64,000 nucleotides of DNA from Cognataquiflexum rubidum (GTDB lineage Bacteria > Bacteroidota > Bacteroidia > Cytophagales > Cyclobacteriaceae): positions 17,307-81,306 of the forward strand of contig NZ_JAKZAL010000024.1 in assembly GCF_022538115.1 (NCBI RefSeq), read 5' to 3'. A program made the translations under genes and the position numbers. Under the pieces are notes generated by a model. It worked only from the letters and a program-made list of their open reading frames with translations. It made no database searches and was not told where the DNA came from. Positions 1 through 8,815 of the stretch are shown here, in pieces; the stretch's first letter is position 1; every line of letters begins with the position of its first letter.

Positions 1-2562
1 AACGGTGGAGACGATACACTCCACCTCAAATCCCTGACTGATGGCATTCTAAAACGCATTCCATTTGGATTGAATCCGAGTTTTTCAGAAAACAGTAATT
101 TCTTTTCCTATTTTTCCAAACCCAATAAGGCAGAGACTGAAAAACTCAAAAAGGAAAAAAAACCTATTCTCCAAAAAGCATATTTGCAATCTCTCATTGG
201 AGGTGATTCATTTGAGGTTGAATCTGCCCATTCTATGGATTTTTCATCCGATGAAAAATACTGGTTGGTTCACCGTCAAAAAGAAGAGGGAGATAAAGAG
301 TCCCATAAAGGTTCAGATTTAGTGGTTTACATTACTACGGAGGGAAAATCTTTTGTGATAGGGAATGTTTCCGAATTTGCATTGAATAAAAAGTCCTCCC
401 ACTTGGCGTACATAGTAGATGCTAAGGACAAAATAGGAAACGGTATTTATTTATTGAACTTAACCACCATGTCTACTAACGTCCTAGATTCTGATCAAAA
501 ATCCTATCAGGGGCTGGTTTGGGATGATAAAGAAAGTAAAAAGAAGGAGTGGTCAAGCAAGGGCAATCGGTTTGCGGTTTTGAAAGGAGAAAAAATTGAC
601 TCATTGGAGCAGCAGGTGAATGAGTTGCTTGTAGTTTCTGAAATTAATGCCAAGCCGGTAATTCAAACCCTGAATTCCGAAAATCCCGATTTCCCAAAAC
701 AATTTGTCATAAGCGAAAAATCCAATCTGCGTTTTTTGCAGGATGGTAGTTCAGTTTGGTTTGGGATCAAAGAGCAAGAAATCAAATTCAAGGCGGATAA
801 AGACACCATTCCAAATGTGGATGTATGGCATTGGAAAGACAGCTATATCCAATCAGTGCAAATAGTACGTGCAAATAGGGACCGGAACGCAACATTTTCC
901 TCGATTTACCTTTTTGGGCAAAACAAATTTGTCAGGCTTTCAGATGATGATTTAAAAACAGTTTTGTCCTCAGGACACAATGTATTTAAAATAGGACTAG
1001 ACGAAAAACCCTATATCAGTGATATCAATTGGGGAGTGTCGCCGGCAGATATGTATAGGGTAAATGTCAAAAATGGAGAGCGAATTTTGGTTGAAAAATT
1101 GGTAAATAGGCCATTGCAACAATCTCCGGACGGGAAATACTACCTGTACCAAAAAGATACCTCAATTATTGCTTACAATCTTGAAACCAACACCAAAATT
1201 AATGTATCATCAAAAGCCAATGTAAAATTCATGGATTTGGAACATCCTTATCCCCATGAAAAACCTCCTTATGGAGTTGCAGGTTGGACAAAAGACGGGA
1301 AGAATGTCATATTGAACCACAAATTTGACCTTTGGATATTGGCCTTGGACGGAAGCAAAGCCGAAAATATTACCAAGATAGGTGACAAAGAGGAAATCAG
1401 GTTCAGACACTTTAAATTGGACAAAGAAGAAGAATGGATAGACACCAAAAAACCAATATTATTGGAAGCCTACGGGGAATGGACCAAGAAAAATGGCTAT
1501 TACGAACTTAAATTGGGCGGTAATCCGGCACCTCTTTTCTATGTAGATGCGATGATAGGTTCATTGCAAAAGCCGGAAAAGGCTGAAAAATTGTTTTTCA
1601 CCAAACAAACCTTCGAAGAGTTTCCTGACTTTTTTACATCAGATTCAAAATTTGGAAGTATCCAAAAAATCACTGACGCAAATCCCCAACAAGAAGAGTA
1701 TGCTTGGGGTCGTAGAAAATTGGTTGATTTCACCAATAGTAAAGGGCAGCGTTTGCAGGGGACGCTGACATTGCCTGCGGGTTATATCGAAGGGAAACAG
1801 TATCCTACCATTATGTATTTTTATGAAAAAATGTCTGACCGTCATCATGCTTATTCCATGCCTGTATATGACGATAGACCTCATTTTTCTACTTATGCAA
1901 GCAATGGTTATATGGTTTTCATGCCTGATATTATATTTGAGGAGGGTAAACCCGGAACAAGTTCCTTGGATGCAGTAACTTCAGCAGCAAAAAAATTAAT
2001 TGAATTGGGTTTTGCTGACAAAAACAATATAGGTCTTCAGGGACATAGCTGGGGTGGTTACCAGACTTCTTTTATTCTTACCCAAACTGACATGTTCAAG
2101 TGTATCGTCACGGGTGCTCCACCGACCAATCTTGAAAGCTTCTATAATAACATCTATGGAAGTTCGGGGACGGTTCATCATGGGATTATGGAAATAGGTC
2201 AGGTAAGAATGGGTCGGGGAGTTACGCCTTGGACACATAGGGAAGATTATAACCGGGAAAATCCTATGCGCCATGTTCCCAATATCAAAACTCCTTTTTT
2301 GATCCTGCATGGCACAAAAGATGGAGCTGTGGATTGGGGACAAGGCTTGGAACTTTATAATGCAGCAAGAAGAATGGGGAAAGAGGTGATATTTCTTTCA
2401 TATCCCAATGAAGGTCACCATCTTTCTAATGAAGCCAATCAAAAGGACTTTCAGGTGAGAATGAAAGCTTATTTTGATCATTATCTGATGAATTTGCCTG
2501 CACCGGAATGGATGGAAAATGGTGTTCCCCATTTAGATAAACTTTACGACAAGGTAAAATAA
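1..2562 (+). CDS. S9 family peptidase (prolyl oligopeptidase type), 5'-truncated by window edge
   Basis: Serine peptidase of the prolyl oligopeptidase (S9) family, probably periplasmic and acting on peptides. The reading frame is open from base 1 with no stop, so the true start and any signal peptide lie outside the window; the TTG at 70 is only the first possible start here. About 1,700 bases encode a beta-propeller-like region, followed by an alpha/beta hydrolase domain. The catalytic triad is visible: nucleophile in GHSWGGY (2041-2061, Ser at 2047), Asp in HGTKDG (2320) and His in EGHH (2416). It is followed after 95 bp by the sortilin-like gene on the same strand, likely in one operon. 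Family assignment is firm; substrate unknown. Confidence 0.9.
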   Translation, partial: NGGDDTLHLKSLTDGILKRIPFGLNPSFSENSNFFSYFSKPNKAETEKLKKEKKPILQKAYLQSLIGGDSFEVESAHSMDFSSDEKYWLVHRQKEEGDKESHKGSDLVVYITTEGKSFVIGNVSEFALNKKSSHLAYIVDAKDKIGNGIYLLNLTTMSTNVLDSDQKSYQGLVWDDKESKKKEWSSKGNRFAVLKGEKIDSLEQQVNELLVVSEINAKPVIQTLNSENPDFPKQFVISEKSNLRFLQDGSSVWFGIKEQEIKFKADKDTIPNVDVWHWKDSYIQSVQIVRANRDRNATFSSIYLFGQNKFVRLSDDDLKTVLSSGHNVFKIGLDEKPYISDINWGVSPADMYRVNVKNGERILVEKLVNRPLQQSPDGKYYLYQKDTSIIAYNLETNTKINVSSKANVKFMDLEHPYPHEKPPYGVAGWTKDGKNVILNHKFDLWILALDGSKAENITKIGDKEEIRFRHFKLDKEEEWIDTKKPILLEAYGEWTKKNGYYELKLGGNPAPLFYVDAMIGSLQKPEKAEKLFFTKQTFEEFPDFFTSDSKFGSIQKITDANPQQEEYAWGRRKLVDFTNSKGQRLQGTLTLPAGYIEGKQYPTIMYFYEKMSDRHHAYSMPVYDDRPHFSTYASNGYMVFMPDIIFEEGKPGTSSLDAVTSAAKKLIELGFADKNNIGLQGHSWGGYQTSFILTQTDMFKCIVTGAPPTNLESFYNNIYGSSGTVHHGIMEIGQVRMGRGVTPWTHREDYNRENPMRHVPNIKTPFLILHGTKDGAVDWGQGLELYNAARRMGKEVIFLSYPNEGHHLSNEANQKDFQVRMKAYFDHYLMNLPAPEWMENGVPHLDKLYDKVK

Positions 2563-2657
2563 CAAGGAACAAATTGAGACTTCCTCATGAATATTTATGC
2601 TTAAATTCTGTCATCTTTATTCAATCTTATATTTCCAATGACAACCATTATATCAAT

Positions 2658-5600
2658 ATGAAAAGAATATTACATTTTGCTTTATCAGTATTTATCCTAC
2701 TCGGAATAGGATTTGGACATCAAGTCCACGCACAGCAGTATGATGAAAAAATCTACGAAGCCATCCAATGGCGAAACATCGGCCCTCATCGTGGGGGACG
2801 ATCAGCTGCAGTGGCAGGAGTAGCTTCCGAGAGGAATACATTTTACTTTGGCGCTACAGGTGGTGGGGTATGGAAAACCACCGACGGAGGAAAAACCTGG
2901 GGAAATATTTCCGACGGGTATTTCGGTGGTTCTATTGGGGCAGTTGCTGTGGCAGATTCTGATCCCAATATAATCTATGTCGGTGGTGGAGAAAAGACCG
3001 TCAGGGGCAATGTTTCTTATGGCTATGGCTTTTGGAAAAGTGCCGATGCCGGAAAGACTTGGACAAGTCTAGGAATGGAAGAATCCCGCTTTGTATCTCG
3101 CATCAGAATCCATCCCACCAATCCGGATGTTGTCCTTGCTGCAGTGATGGGTGACATATTCAAACCAACAGAGATAAGAGGTGTGTACAAATCCATTGAT
3201 GGAGGAAAAACCTGGAACAGAAAACTTTTTGTAAATCCCACGTCAGGAGCAGTGGATTTGGTATTGGATCCAAAAAATCCGGATGTCATGTTTGCAACGA
3301 CTTGGGAACTGAAAAGAACGCCTTATAGTCTTGAAAGTGGCGGACCCGGATCCAAAATGTTCAAGAGTGTAGATGGAGGTGAGAATTGGACCGAAATTTC
3401 TACCAACAAAGGATTGCCTGAAGGTACTTTGGGAATCATCGGAGTCACCATTTCACCGGTCAACCCAAACCGTATCTGGGCCATGGTCGAAAACCTAAAT
3501 GGTGGATTGTTCAGGTCAGATGACGGAGGGACGACTTGGGAGAAGACCAATGAAGATAGAAACCTCAGACAAAGAGCCTGGTACTACACCAGACTTTATG
3601 CCGATACGCAAAGCGACAGCACGGTGTATGTCCTGAATGTCGATTACCATAAATCTACTGACGGAGGCAAGACATTCAAAAATTATGATGCCCCTCACGG
3701 GGACCATCATGACCTGTGGATTGATCCAAAAGATAACCAAAGGATGATCATCGCTGATGACGGCGGAGCGCAGGTTTCTTTCGATGGAGGAGCTTCTTGG
3801 ACAACTTATATGAATCAACCGACTTCCCAATTTTACAGGGTAACCACGGACAATCATTTTCCTTACAGAATCTATGGGGCACAGCAGGATAATTCCACGC
3901 TACGTATCAGCCACCGAAATGATGGAAGAGGGATTACCGAAGATGACTGGGAGCCTACAGCCGGTGGAGAAAGTGGATGGATAGCACCTGATCCAAATGA
4001 CAGCGACATTGTGTATGGCGGGTCGTATGGTGGGTATTTGACTAGGGAAAACCATAGGACAAAAACCTCCAGAACGGTCAATGTGTACCCAAACAATCCC
4101 ATGGGGCATGGAGCAGAAGATATGAAGTATCGTTTTCAATGGAATTTCCCCATTTTCTTTTCCCTTCATGACCCGAAAGTCCTTTACACGACTTCCAATC
4201 AATTTCACAGGTCAACAGATGGAGGACAATCTTGGGAGACTTTCAGCCCGGATTTGACAAGGAATGCAAAAGAGAAATTGGGACCTTCCGGTGGTCCGAT
4301 CACCAAGGACAATACCTCTGTGGAATACTACAGTACCATTTTTACTGCGTCTGAATCTCCTTTGAAAAAAGGGGTGCTTTGGGCAGGTTCAGATGATGGA
4401 TTGGTCCATGTGTCCAAGGACAACGGTAAAACCTGGGAAAATGTAACTCCAAAAGGCCTTCCTGAATGGATCCAAATCAACAGCACAGAGGGCCATCCTT
4501 TTGAGGAAGGCGGATTATACTTTGCTGCAACAGGCTATAAAAACGGTGATTTTACACCGTATCTATACAAGACCTCTGATTACGGTAAAACCTGGGCCAA
4601 AATCACCAATGGTATTGACGGACAGCATTTTACAAGGGTGATTAGGGCTGATCCGTCCAAAAAAGGGATTCTGTATGCCGGTACAGAGACAGGAATGTAT
4701 ATCTCTTTCAATGACGGTGCGGATTGGAAACCGTTTCAGCTCAATCTTCCAATTGTTCCTATCACAGACTTGACCATCAAGGACAACAATTTGATCGCTG
4801 CAACCCAAGGCAGGAGTTTTTGGATCGTGGATGACCTGACTGTCCTGCATCAAATGTCTGATCAAATTGGAGCAAAACCATTTCACCTTTTCAAACCGCA
4901 GGATTCTTACAGGATGGACGGTGTAAAAAGGGAGTCAAAAACTGCAGGCACCAATAGGGCCGGCGGAGTCTTGGTTTATTATCACCTGAAAGACGAACCC
5001 AAAGAGGAAGTTCGGGTGGAGTTTTATGACAACAAGAGAAATCTTCTCAGAGAATTTTCTTCCAAAGGAATCGAAAAAGATACTTTGAAGTATAAAACCG
5101 GTTCGAATGAAATCAATTGGAATCTTCGCATTCCGGATGCCAAAAGTTTTGAAGGGATGATCATGTGGTCCGGCCCGCTACGTGGCCCAAAGATTGTTCC
5201 TGGAGACTACATTGTCAGATTGATAGTGGATGGCAAGGCTGAGGAACAGACTTTCAAGGTTTTGGCGGACCCAAGGTATGAATCCACGCAAGAAGACCTT
5301 TTGGCGCAATACGATTTTCTCTTGAATGTCAGGGATAAGCTGACCGAAACCCATGAAACAATCATCATCATCAGGAAATACAGAGAGGAGTTAAATGCAT
5401 TGGTTGAAAAAGATCCCAAAATGAAAAGAAGGATTGATCCTATCATTAAGAGTATTAGTGATATAGAAAAAGAATTGTACCAAACCCAAAACCAAAGCGG
5501 ACAAGATCCATTGAACTTCCCGATCAGGTTGAACAATAAGTTGGCACATTTGAATTCTGTGGTCGGAACGGGAGATTACCGACCGACCGATGGCGCCGAA

Positions 5601-5726
5601 GAGGTACGAACAGAAATTACCAACCTGATCAATATCCAATTGACAAAATTCAGGGAAATTGAAAAAACCCAGATTTCCAAAGTTTTGAATATCGAGGAAT
5701 TGAAAGCGGAGATAGAGAAGAAGTAG
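2658..5726 (+). CDS. Secreted sortilin/VPS10-like BNR-repeat beta-propeller protein
   Basis: Large exported protein of 1,022 aa. I chose the ATG at 2658 because it begins a clear signal peptide (MKRILHFALSVFILLGIG, then a cleavage-like VHAQ), whereas the frame upstream from 2574 has no such feature. The mature part carries many Asp-box/BNR motifs of the form S-x-DGG-x-TW (for example DGGKTW, DGGENW, DGGTTW, DYGKTW), typical of sortilin N-terminal domains and glycosyl-hydrolase-like propellers. A C-terminal part of about 250 aa contains charged helices. These Bacteroidota proteins are often annotated as glycosyl hydrolase, but no catalytic residues can be assigned, so enzymatic activity is unproven. 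It follows the S9 peptidase and ends before a strong terminator. Confidence 0.85.
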   Translation: MKRILHFALSVFILLGIGFGHQVHAQQYDEKIYEAIQWRNIGPHRGGRSAAVAGVASERNTFYFGATGGGVWKTTDGGKTWGNISDGYFGGSIGAVAVADSDPNIIYVGGGEKTVRGNVSYGYGFWKSADAGKTWTSLGMEESRFVSRIRIHPTNPDVVLAAVMGDIFKPTEIRGVYKSIDGGKTWNRKLFVNPTSGAVDLVLDPKNPDVMFATTWELKRTPYSLESGGPGSKMFKSVDGGENWTEISTNKGLPEGTLGIIGVTISPVNPNRIWAMVENLNGGLFRSDDGGTTWEKTNEDRNLRQRAWYYTRLYADTQSDSTVYVLNVDYHKSTDGGKTFKNYDAPHGDHHDLWIDPKDNQRMIIADDGGAQVSFDGGASWTTYMNQPTSQFYRVTTDNHFPYRIYGAQQDNSTLRISHRNDGRGITEDDWEPTAGGESGWIAPDPNDSDIVYGGSYGGYLTRENHRTKTSRTVNVYPNNPMGHGAEDMKYRFQWNFPIFFSLHDPKVLYTTSNQFHRSTDGGQSWETFSPDLTRNAKEKLGPSGGPITKDNTSVEYYSTIFTASESPLKKGVLWAGSDDGLVHVSKDNGKTWENVTPKGLPEWIQINSTEGHPFEEGGLYFAATGYKNGDFTPYLYKTSDYGKTWAKITNGIDGQHFTRVIRADPSKKGILYAGTETGMYISFNDGADWKPFQLNLPIVPITDLTIKDNNLIAATQGRSFWIVDDLTVLHQMSDQIGAKPFHLFKPQDSYRMDGVKRESKTAGTNRAGGVLVYYHLKDEPKEEVRVEFYDNKRNLLREFSSKGIEKDTLKYKTGSNEINWNLRIPDAKSFEGMIMWSGPLRGPKIVPGDYIVRLIVDGKAEEQTFKVLADPRYESTQEDLLAQYDFLLNVRDKLTETHETIIIIRKYREELNALVEKDPKMKRRIDPIIKSISDIEKELYQTQNQSGQDPLNFPIRLNNKLAHLNSVVGTGDYRPTDGAEEVRTEITNLINIQLTKFREIEKTQISKVLNIEELKAEIEKK

Positions 5727-5790
5727 TTGCTGTTTTCAGGATAGTTCCCAGTCGATAGTCAATTGACCAAAGCAGTACGTAAAAAAGAAA

Positions 5791-5826
5791 AACCTCAGTC
5801 TAGATCGGACTGGGGTTATTTTTTTT
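5791..5826 (+). terminator. Rho-independent terminator after the sortilin-like gene
   Basis: A 10-bp stem (AACCTCAGTC, 5791-5800, pairing with 5808-5817 with one G-U pair) is followed by a run of T from 5819. It closes the S9/sortilin operon and separates it from the convergent DUF285 gene at 5954. Confidence 0.8.
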
Positions 5827-5953
5827 CATAGACACCTAGAATTTTATCACGTCTAAGATCATTGGTAATAATCCAGATAGTATGCCTGTCAAAAAGCGCT
5901 GAATGTTTGAAAAGTCACTCCAAAAATTGGAGTGGCAAAAAATAGATGAAAAG

Positions 5954-7087
5954 CTAATCCGGACAAGTTCCCCAAACAGGTTTTGGCAAGGTCCAAGCTG
6001 AATTGGTAAAATCAATCGGAATAGTCGGGATTTTTGCCACACACCATTTTGACAGGTCCTGGTTAAAATCTGTATTCTTACTAAACATTCCATCCATTTT
6101 AGTAACATTACTGACATCCCATTCTCCAATAGCTTGGTTAAAAAAAGCCTCATAGAACCCATCGGCACCCAATCCCCCTGCAAACATGTCCTGCATGTTG
6201 GTTACCTTACTGACATTCCAAGCTCCTATAGGTTGGTTGAAAGCTGAACCATAAAACATATTCGACATATCAGAAACCTTACTGACATCCCAATTTCCTA
6301 TGGGTTGGTTGAAATATGAAAATTCAAATAAGTTACTCATATCGGTTACCAAGGAGGTACATAATTTGGTCATGTCCGCTTTTTCTACAAATCTTTGTCT
6401 TAAAAACTCATTGTTTACCGCCTCAAATTCATCACCATTAAGGATTCCTTTTTGACCTGCGATGACATTTTCACATTTGCAGGTAATGCCATTTTCTGCT
6501 AAATAAAACCTCGGCTCTCCCTGTGGCTTGGGCACGAAAGTGACTATTAAAGTTTTTGGGGCATCGATAAGGGCTATTATTGGGATTTCATTAGAAATTA
6601 AATATTCCCAATACCCACCATTGGTTTCAGCGCCATATTCTCCCCAACTTTCAAATACCCATCCTTCTTTGGGGATTGGGGTCAGTTCAACCGTTGTTCC
6701 ATGTGGGTACTCCCTTCCTGAAGGGTTTTCCACAACCTTTTCGGATACAATGCCCTCTCCAATAATGGTGTAATCCAAGCCATAATTCTTTTTGACAAAG
6801 ACAGCAATCACCCTTTTGTCTGAATCCATTTTCAGTTCGAGAGGACTGGAAGCCCCACTTACGTCTCCTTCCCATTTTTGAAACACCCAATTTTCATTGG
6901 GTTCGGGGGTTAGGGTCACAGAAATTCCTTTGGGATAGAGGCTGTGCCAAGGAGTAAAATTGATCTTACCGGCTTCTTCGGGAGTTGAAGACATGGAAAG
7001 TTTGAATCCTTCCAGTGGTAGAGGTTCTTCTTCACAAGAGAAAAGTACCGTGAATAAAAGGATCAGAATTAATTTGGTGCTTCTCAT
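5954..7087 (-). CDS. DUF285 (BspA-type) surface lipoprotein, copy A
   Basis: Predicted outer lipoprotein of 377 aa. The signal peptide ends in LFSC, with the lipid-bearing Cys at about residue 18 followed by EEE. Next come two bacterial-repeat/InlB-B-like modules (about residues 30-98 and 102-186; each has a GW/NWVF-x-x-W core and ends in V-F-V-x-K). A conserved linker with CKCENVI and KLCTSLVTDMS follows. The C-terminus carries four DUF285 repeats (FNQPIGNWDVSKV-x-x-M type) and a GTCPD end. Related in sequence and order to the proteins at 7157 and 11360. The DNA between this gene and copy B resembles the DNA upstream of copy B, indicating tandem duplication. Function unknown; surface adhesion or display is a family-based guess. 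Confidence 0.8.
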   Translation of the reverse strand: MRSTKLILILLFTVLFSCEEEPLPLEGFKLSMSSTPEEAGKINFTPWHSLYPKGISVTLTPEPNENWVFQKWEGDVSGASSPLELKMDSDKRVIAVFVKKNYGLDYTIIGEGIVSEKVVENPSGREYPHGTTVELTPIPKEGWVFESWGEYGAETNGGYWEYLISNEIPIIALIDAPKTLIVTFVPKPQGEPRFYLAENGITCKCENVIAGQKGILNGDEFEAVNNEFLRQRFVEKADMTKLCTSLVTDMSNLFEFSYFNQPIGNWDVSKVSDMSNMFYGSAFNQPIGAWNVSKVTNMQDMFAGGLGADGFYEAFFNQAIGEWDVSNVTKMDGMFSKNTDFNQDLSKWCVAKIPTIPIDFTNSAWTLPKPVWGTCPD

Positions 7088-7156
7088 AATTGATGAAAAT
7101 TTAGGGTTGGAAAAACTTTCAATTAACTGTGACTCCAGACAATCATGTTTAATTAT

Positions 7157-8224
7157 TTAATCCGGACATGTCCCCCAGGCAGGTTTTGGCAAATACCATT
7201 GAGTTGAAGCAAAGTCCTTTGGAATAGTTGGGATTTTTGAAACACACCATTTTGACAAGTCCTGGTTAAACTCAAAATTATCCTTGAACATAAAGTCCAT
7301 ATTGGTCACATTACTAACATCCCAATCCCCAATGGATTGGTTGAAAAAAATGACATTTTCTGCTGGGCCATCCCCGCCCACTGGGCCATCCCCGCCCCCA
7401 TCGTCCTGATAGGCAGCAAACATCCCCTCCATGTTGGTAACATTGCTGACATCCCAATTCTGTATCGCCTGATCAATACTTACTCCCATAAACAAATAGC
7501 TCATATCCGTGACCAAAGAAGTACATAATTTGGTCAGGTCAACTTTCTCTCTGATTCTAACCCTTAGGTATTCGAGATTTACAGCTTCGTATTCCACACC
7601 GTTAATAACTCCCTTATTTCCTGCAATGACATTTTCGCACTTACAGGTGATTCCATTTTCAGCAAGGTAAAATTTCGGCTCTCCTTGTGGCTTAGGAACA
7701 AATCTTGCCGTCAACTCTATCGGTTCGTTTACAGTGATCCTTTTCGGTATTTCATTTCCTGTGAATCCCCCTCCTGCTCCCCAATTTTCAAAAACCCAAC
7801 CTTCCTTTGGAACAGGGGTTAGTTCTACGATGGTCCCAGGAAAATACTCTCTTCCGGAAGGGTTTTCAACAATTGTCTCCGTAACAGTTCCTTCTCCTAT
7901 GATTTCTAAATCCAGGGTATAAACTTTTTTCACAAATACCCCTATGATGTTTTTGTTAGAATTCATCTCAAAAAAGTAAGGATTGGAGGTACCAGCTGCA
8001 TCTCCTTGCCATTGCTGGAACACCCATCCTTCACTGGCTACCGGAATTACCGCAACCCTTTGACCTTCAGTGAAGGCATCAAGCCATCCCGGAGATAAAT
8101 AAACTTCACCGCCTTCTGCCGGAGTTGCTGTTTTAGTTATTGTATATGTCTTGACAGGAGTCTCTTCCTCACAGGAGGAGAATACTGTGAACAAGAGGAT
8201 TGGAATTAATTTGGCGCTTCTCAT
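7157..8224 (-). CDS. DUF285 (BspA-type) surface lipoprotein, copy B
   Basis: Predicted lipoprotein of 355 aa. I chose the ATG at 8224 (8227 is equally possible), directly before MRSAKLIPILLFTVFSSC; the longer frame to 8272 adds residues that do not fit a signal peptide. Architecture matches copy A: lipobox FSSC, two bacterial-repeat modules, the CKCENVI/LCTSLVTDMS linker, then only three DUF285 repeats and a GTCPD terminus. A Gly/Asp/Pro-rich stretch between repeats (DGGGDGPVGGDGP) is encoded by an 18-bp GC-rich tandem duplication and is absent from the paralogues. Copy A lies 69 bp downstream on the same strand, so the two are likely co-transcribed, probably from the upstream block at 8443-8491. 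Confidence 0.8.
   Translation of the reverse strand: MRSAKLIPILLFTVFSSCEEETPVKTYTITKTATPAEGGEVYLSPGWLDAFTEGQRVAVIPVASEGWVFQQWQGDAAGTSNPYFFEMNSNKNIIGVFVKKVYTLDLEIIGEGTVTETIVENPSGREYFPGTIVELTPVPKEGWVFENWGAGGGFTGNEIPKRITVNEPIELTARFVPKPQGEPKFYLAENGITCKCENVIAGNKGVINGVEYEAVNLEYLRVRIREKVDLTKLCTSLVTDMSYLFMGVSIDQAIQNWDVSNVTNMEGMFAAYQDDGGGDGPVGGDGPAENVIFFNQSIGDWDVSNVTNMDFMFKDNFEFNQDLSKWCVSKIPTIPKDFASTQWYLPKPAWGTCPD
7364..7399. repeat. 18-bp GC-rich tandem duplication inside DUF285 copy B
   Basis: Two adjacent units, TGGGCCATCCCCGCCCAC (7364-7381) and TGGGCCATCCCCGCCCCC (7382-7399), differ at one base. They are much richer in GC than the surrounding gene and encode, on the minus strand, two in-frame copies of a GGDGP-x motif between DUF285 repeats. 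Confidence 0.9.
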
Positions 8225-8289
8225 CATTGATAAAAATTTAAGGTTTGAAAACTTCAATTTGACTCCAGACAATCATTTCTAATTATCTT

Positions 8290-8313
8290 TTCCGGACAGG
8301 TGCCCCAGATAGC
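8290..8313 (-). pseudogene. 3' relic of a further DUF285 lipoprotein gene
   Basis: Read on the minus strand this stretch encodes AIWGTCPE, matching the conserved C-terminus of the three intact paralogues (PVWGTCPD or PVWGSCPD). The following DNA down to copy B (GACTCCAGACAATCAT, 8261-8276) is the same spacer found between copies A and B. No upstream coding sequence remains: immediately beyond the relic lies a promoter block homologous to that of the gene at 11360. A first gene of the array has therefore been removed by deletion, leaving only its last codons. Confidence 0.7.
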
Positions 8314-8442
8314 TTTGAATAAAATGACCACCGCTTAAAGGCAGATTTCTTGGGAGGCGAAATGTAAGAGTAAATTTAACTAAGCTAAGGTTCGATAAAG
8401 AGGCAGTTGCAGTTTTTAGAGAGGAGGCTGATGATTCTTATC

Positions 8443-8491
8443 TGCGACTAAATTATTTTGTCGCATGATAGATTTTATTTGTCGCAGTTAC
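8443..8491 (-). promoter_or_regulatory. Candidate LytTR operator upstream of the DUF285 copy B/A unit
   Basis: On the minus strand, two identical 9-mers TGCGACAAA (8486-8478 and 8465-8457) lie exactly 21 bp apart, followed by AGTCGCAGAT (8452-8443). LytTR-domain regulators typically bind two 9-bp direct repeats with a 12-bp spacer, which is this geometry. The same arrangement in the same orientation occurs upstream of the DUF285 gene at 11360. The site ends about 230 bp before the copy B start codon, far for direct activation, but the intervening DNA contains the deletion scar. Binding by the adjacent LytTR protein is an inference. Confidence 0.5.
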
Positions 8492-8815
8492 TTTTCAACG
8501 AACGATTTAAAAGTATTTTTTATAAGTTTTTTATTGGATATTTCGGTATTAATTTCGCTACAACTGTAGGCAATGTTGTGCCACTGATTTCGGTGGTATA
8601 GTGCCCGGATTCGAGACCTTTTTCCCTGATCATCAACAATTGGAATGAGATGATCGGACAATGGACAATCATAGATGCAATTCTTGAGAGGATATTGAAA
8701 CCATACCATGTAGGTTTATCCTGAAATTCACTCAGAAAAAAGATCGATCAATTACAAAAACTTAGTATTTTTATATCTACAGTAAGTGTCACGGTATCAA
8801 CCTAATATCATTTTT

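Larger units (their letters stand above)
8225..8815. other. Intergenic region with relic gene end and duplicated promoter block
   Basis: About 590 bp between the minus-strand DUF285 array and the plus-strand kinase. From left to right it holds the spacer shared by the DUF285 copies, the relic C-terminus (8290-8313), and a block of about 170 bp (8314-8491) homologous on the minus strand to 11050-11222. The rest (8492-8815) shows no convincing gene. A possible 73-codon frame at 8488-8709 has no recognisable features. Confidence 0.6.

Noticed and set aside
8488..8709. 73-codon minus-strand frame upstream of the DUF285 array
   Set aside because: No recognisable motif and it ends in the candidate operator block; it is more likely chance in non-coding DNA.
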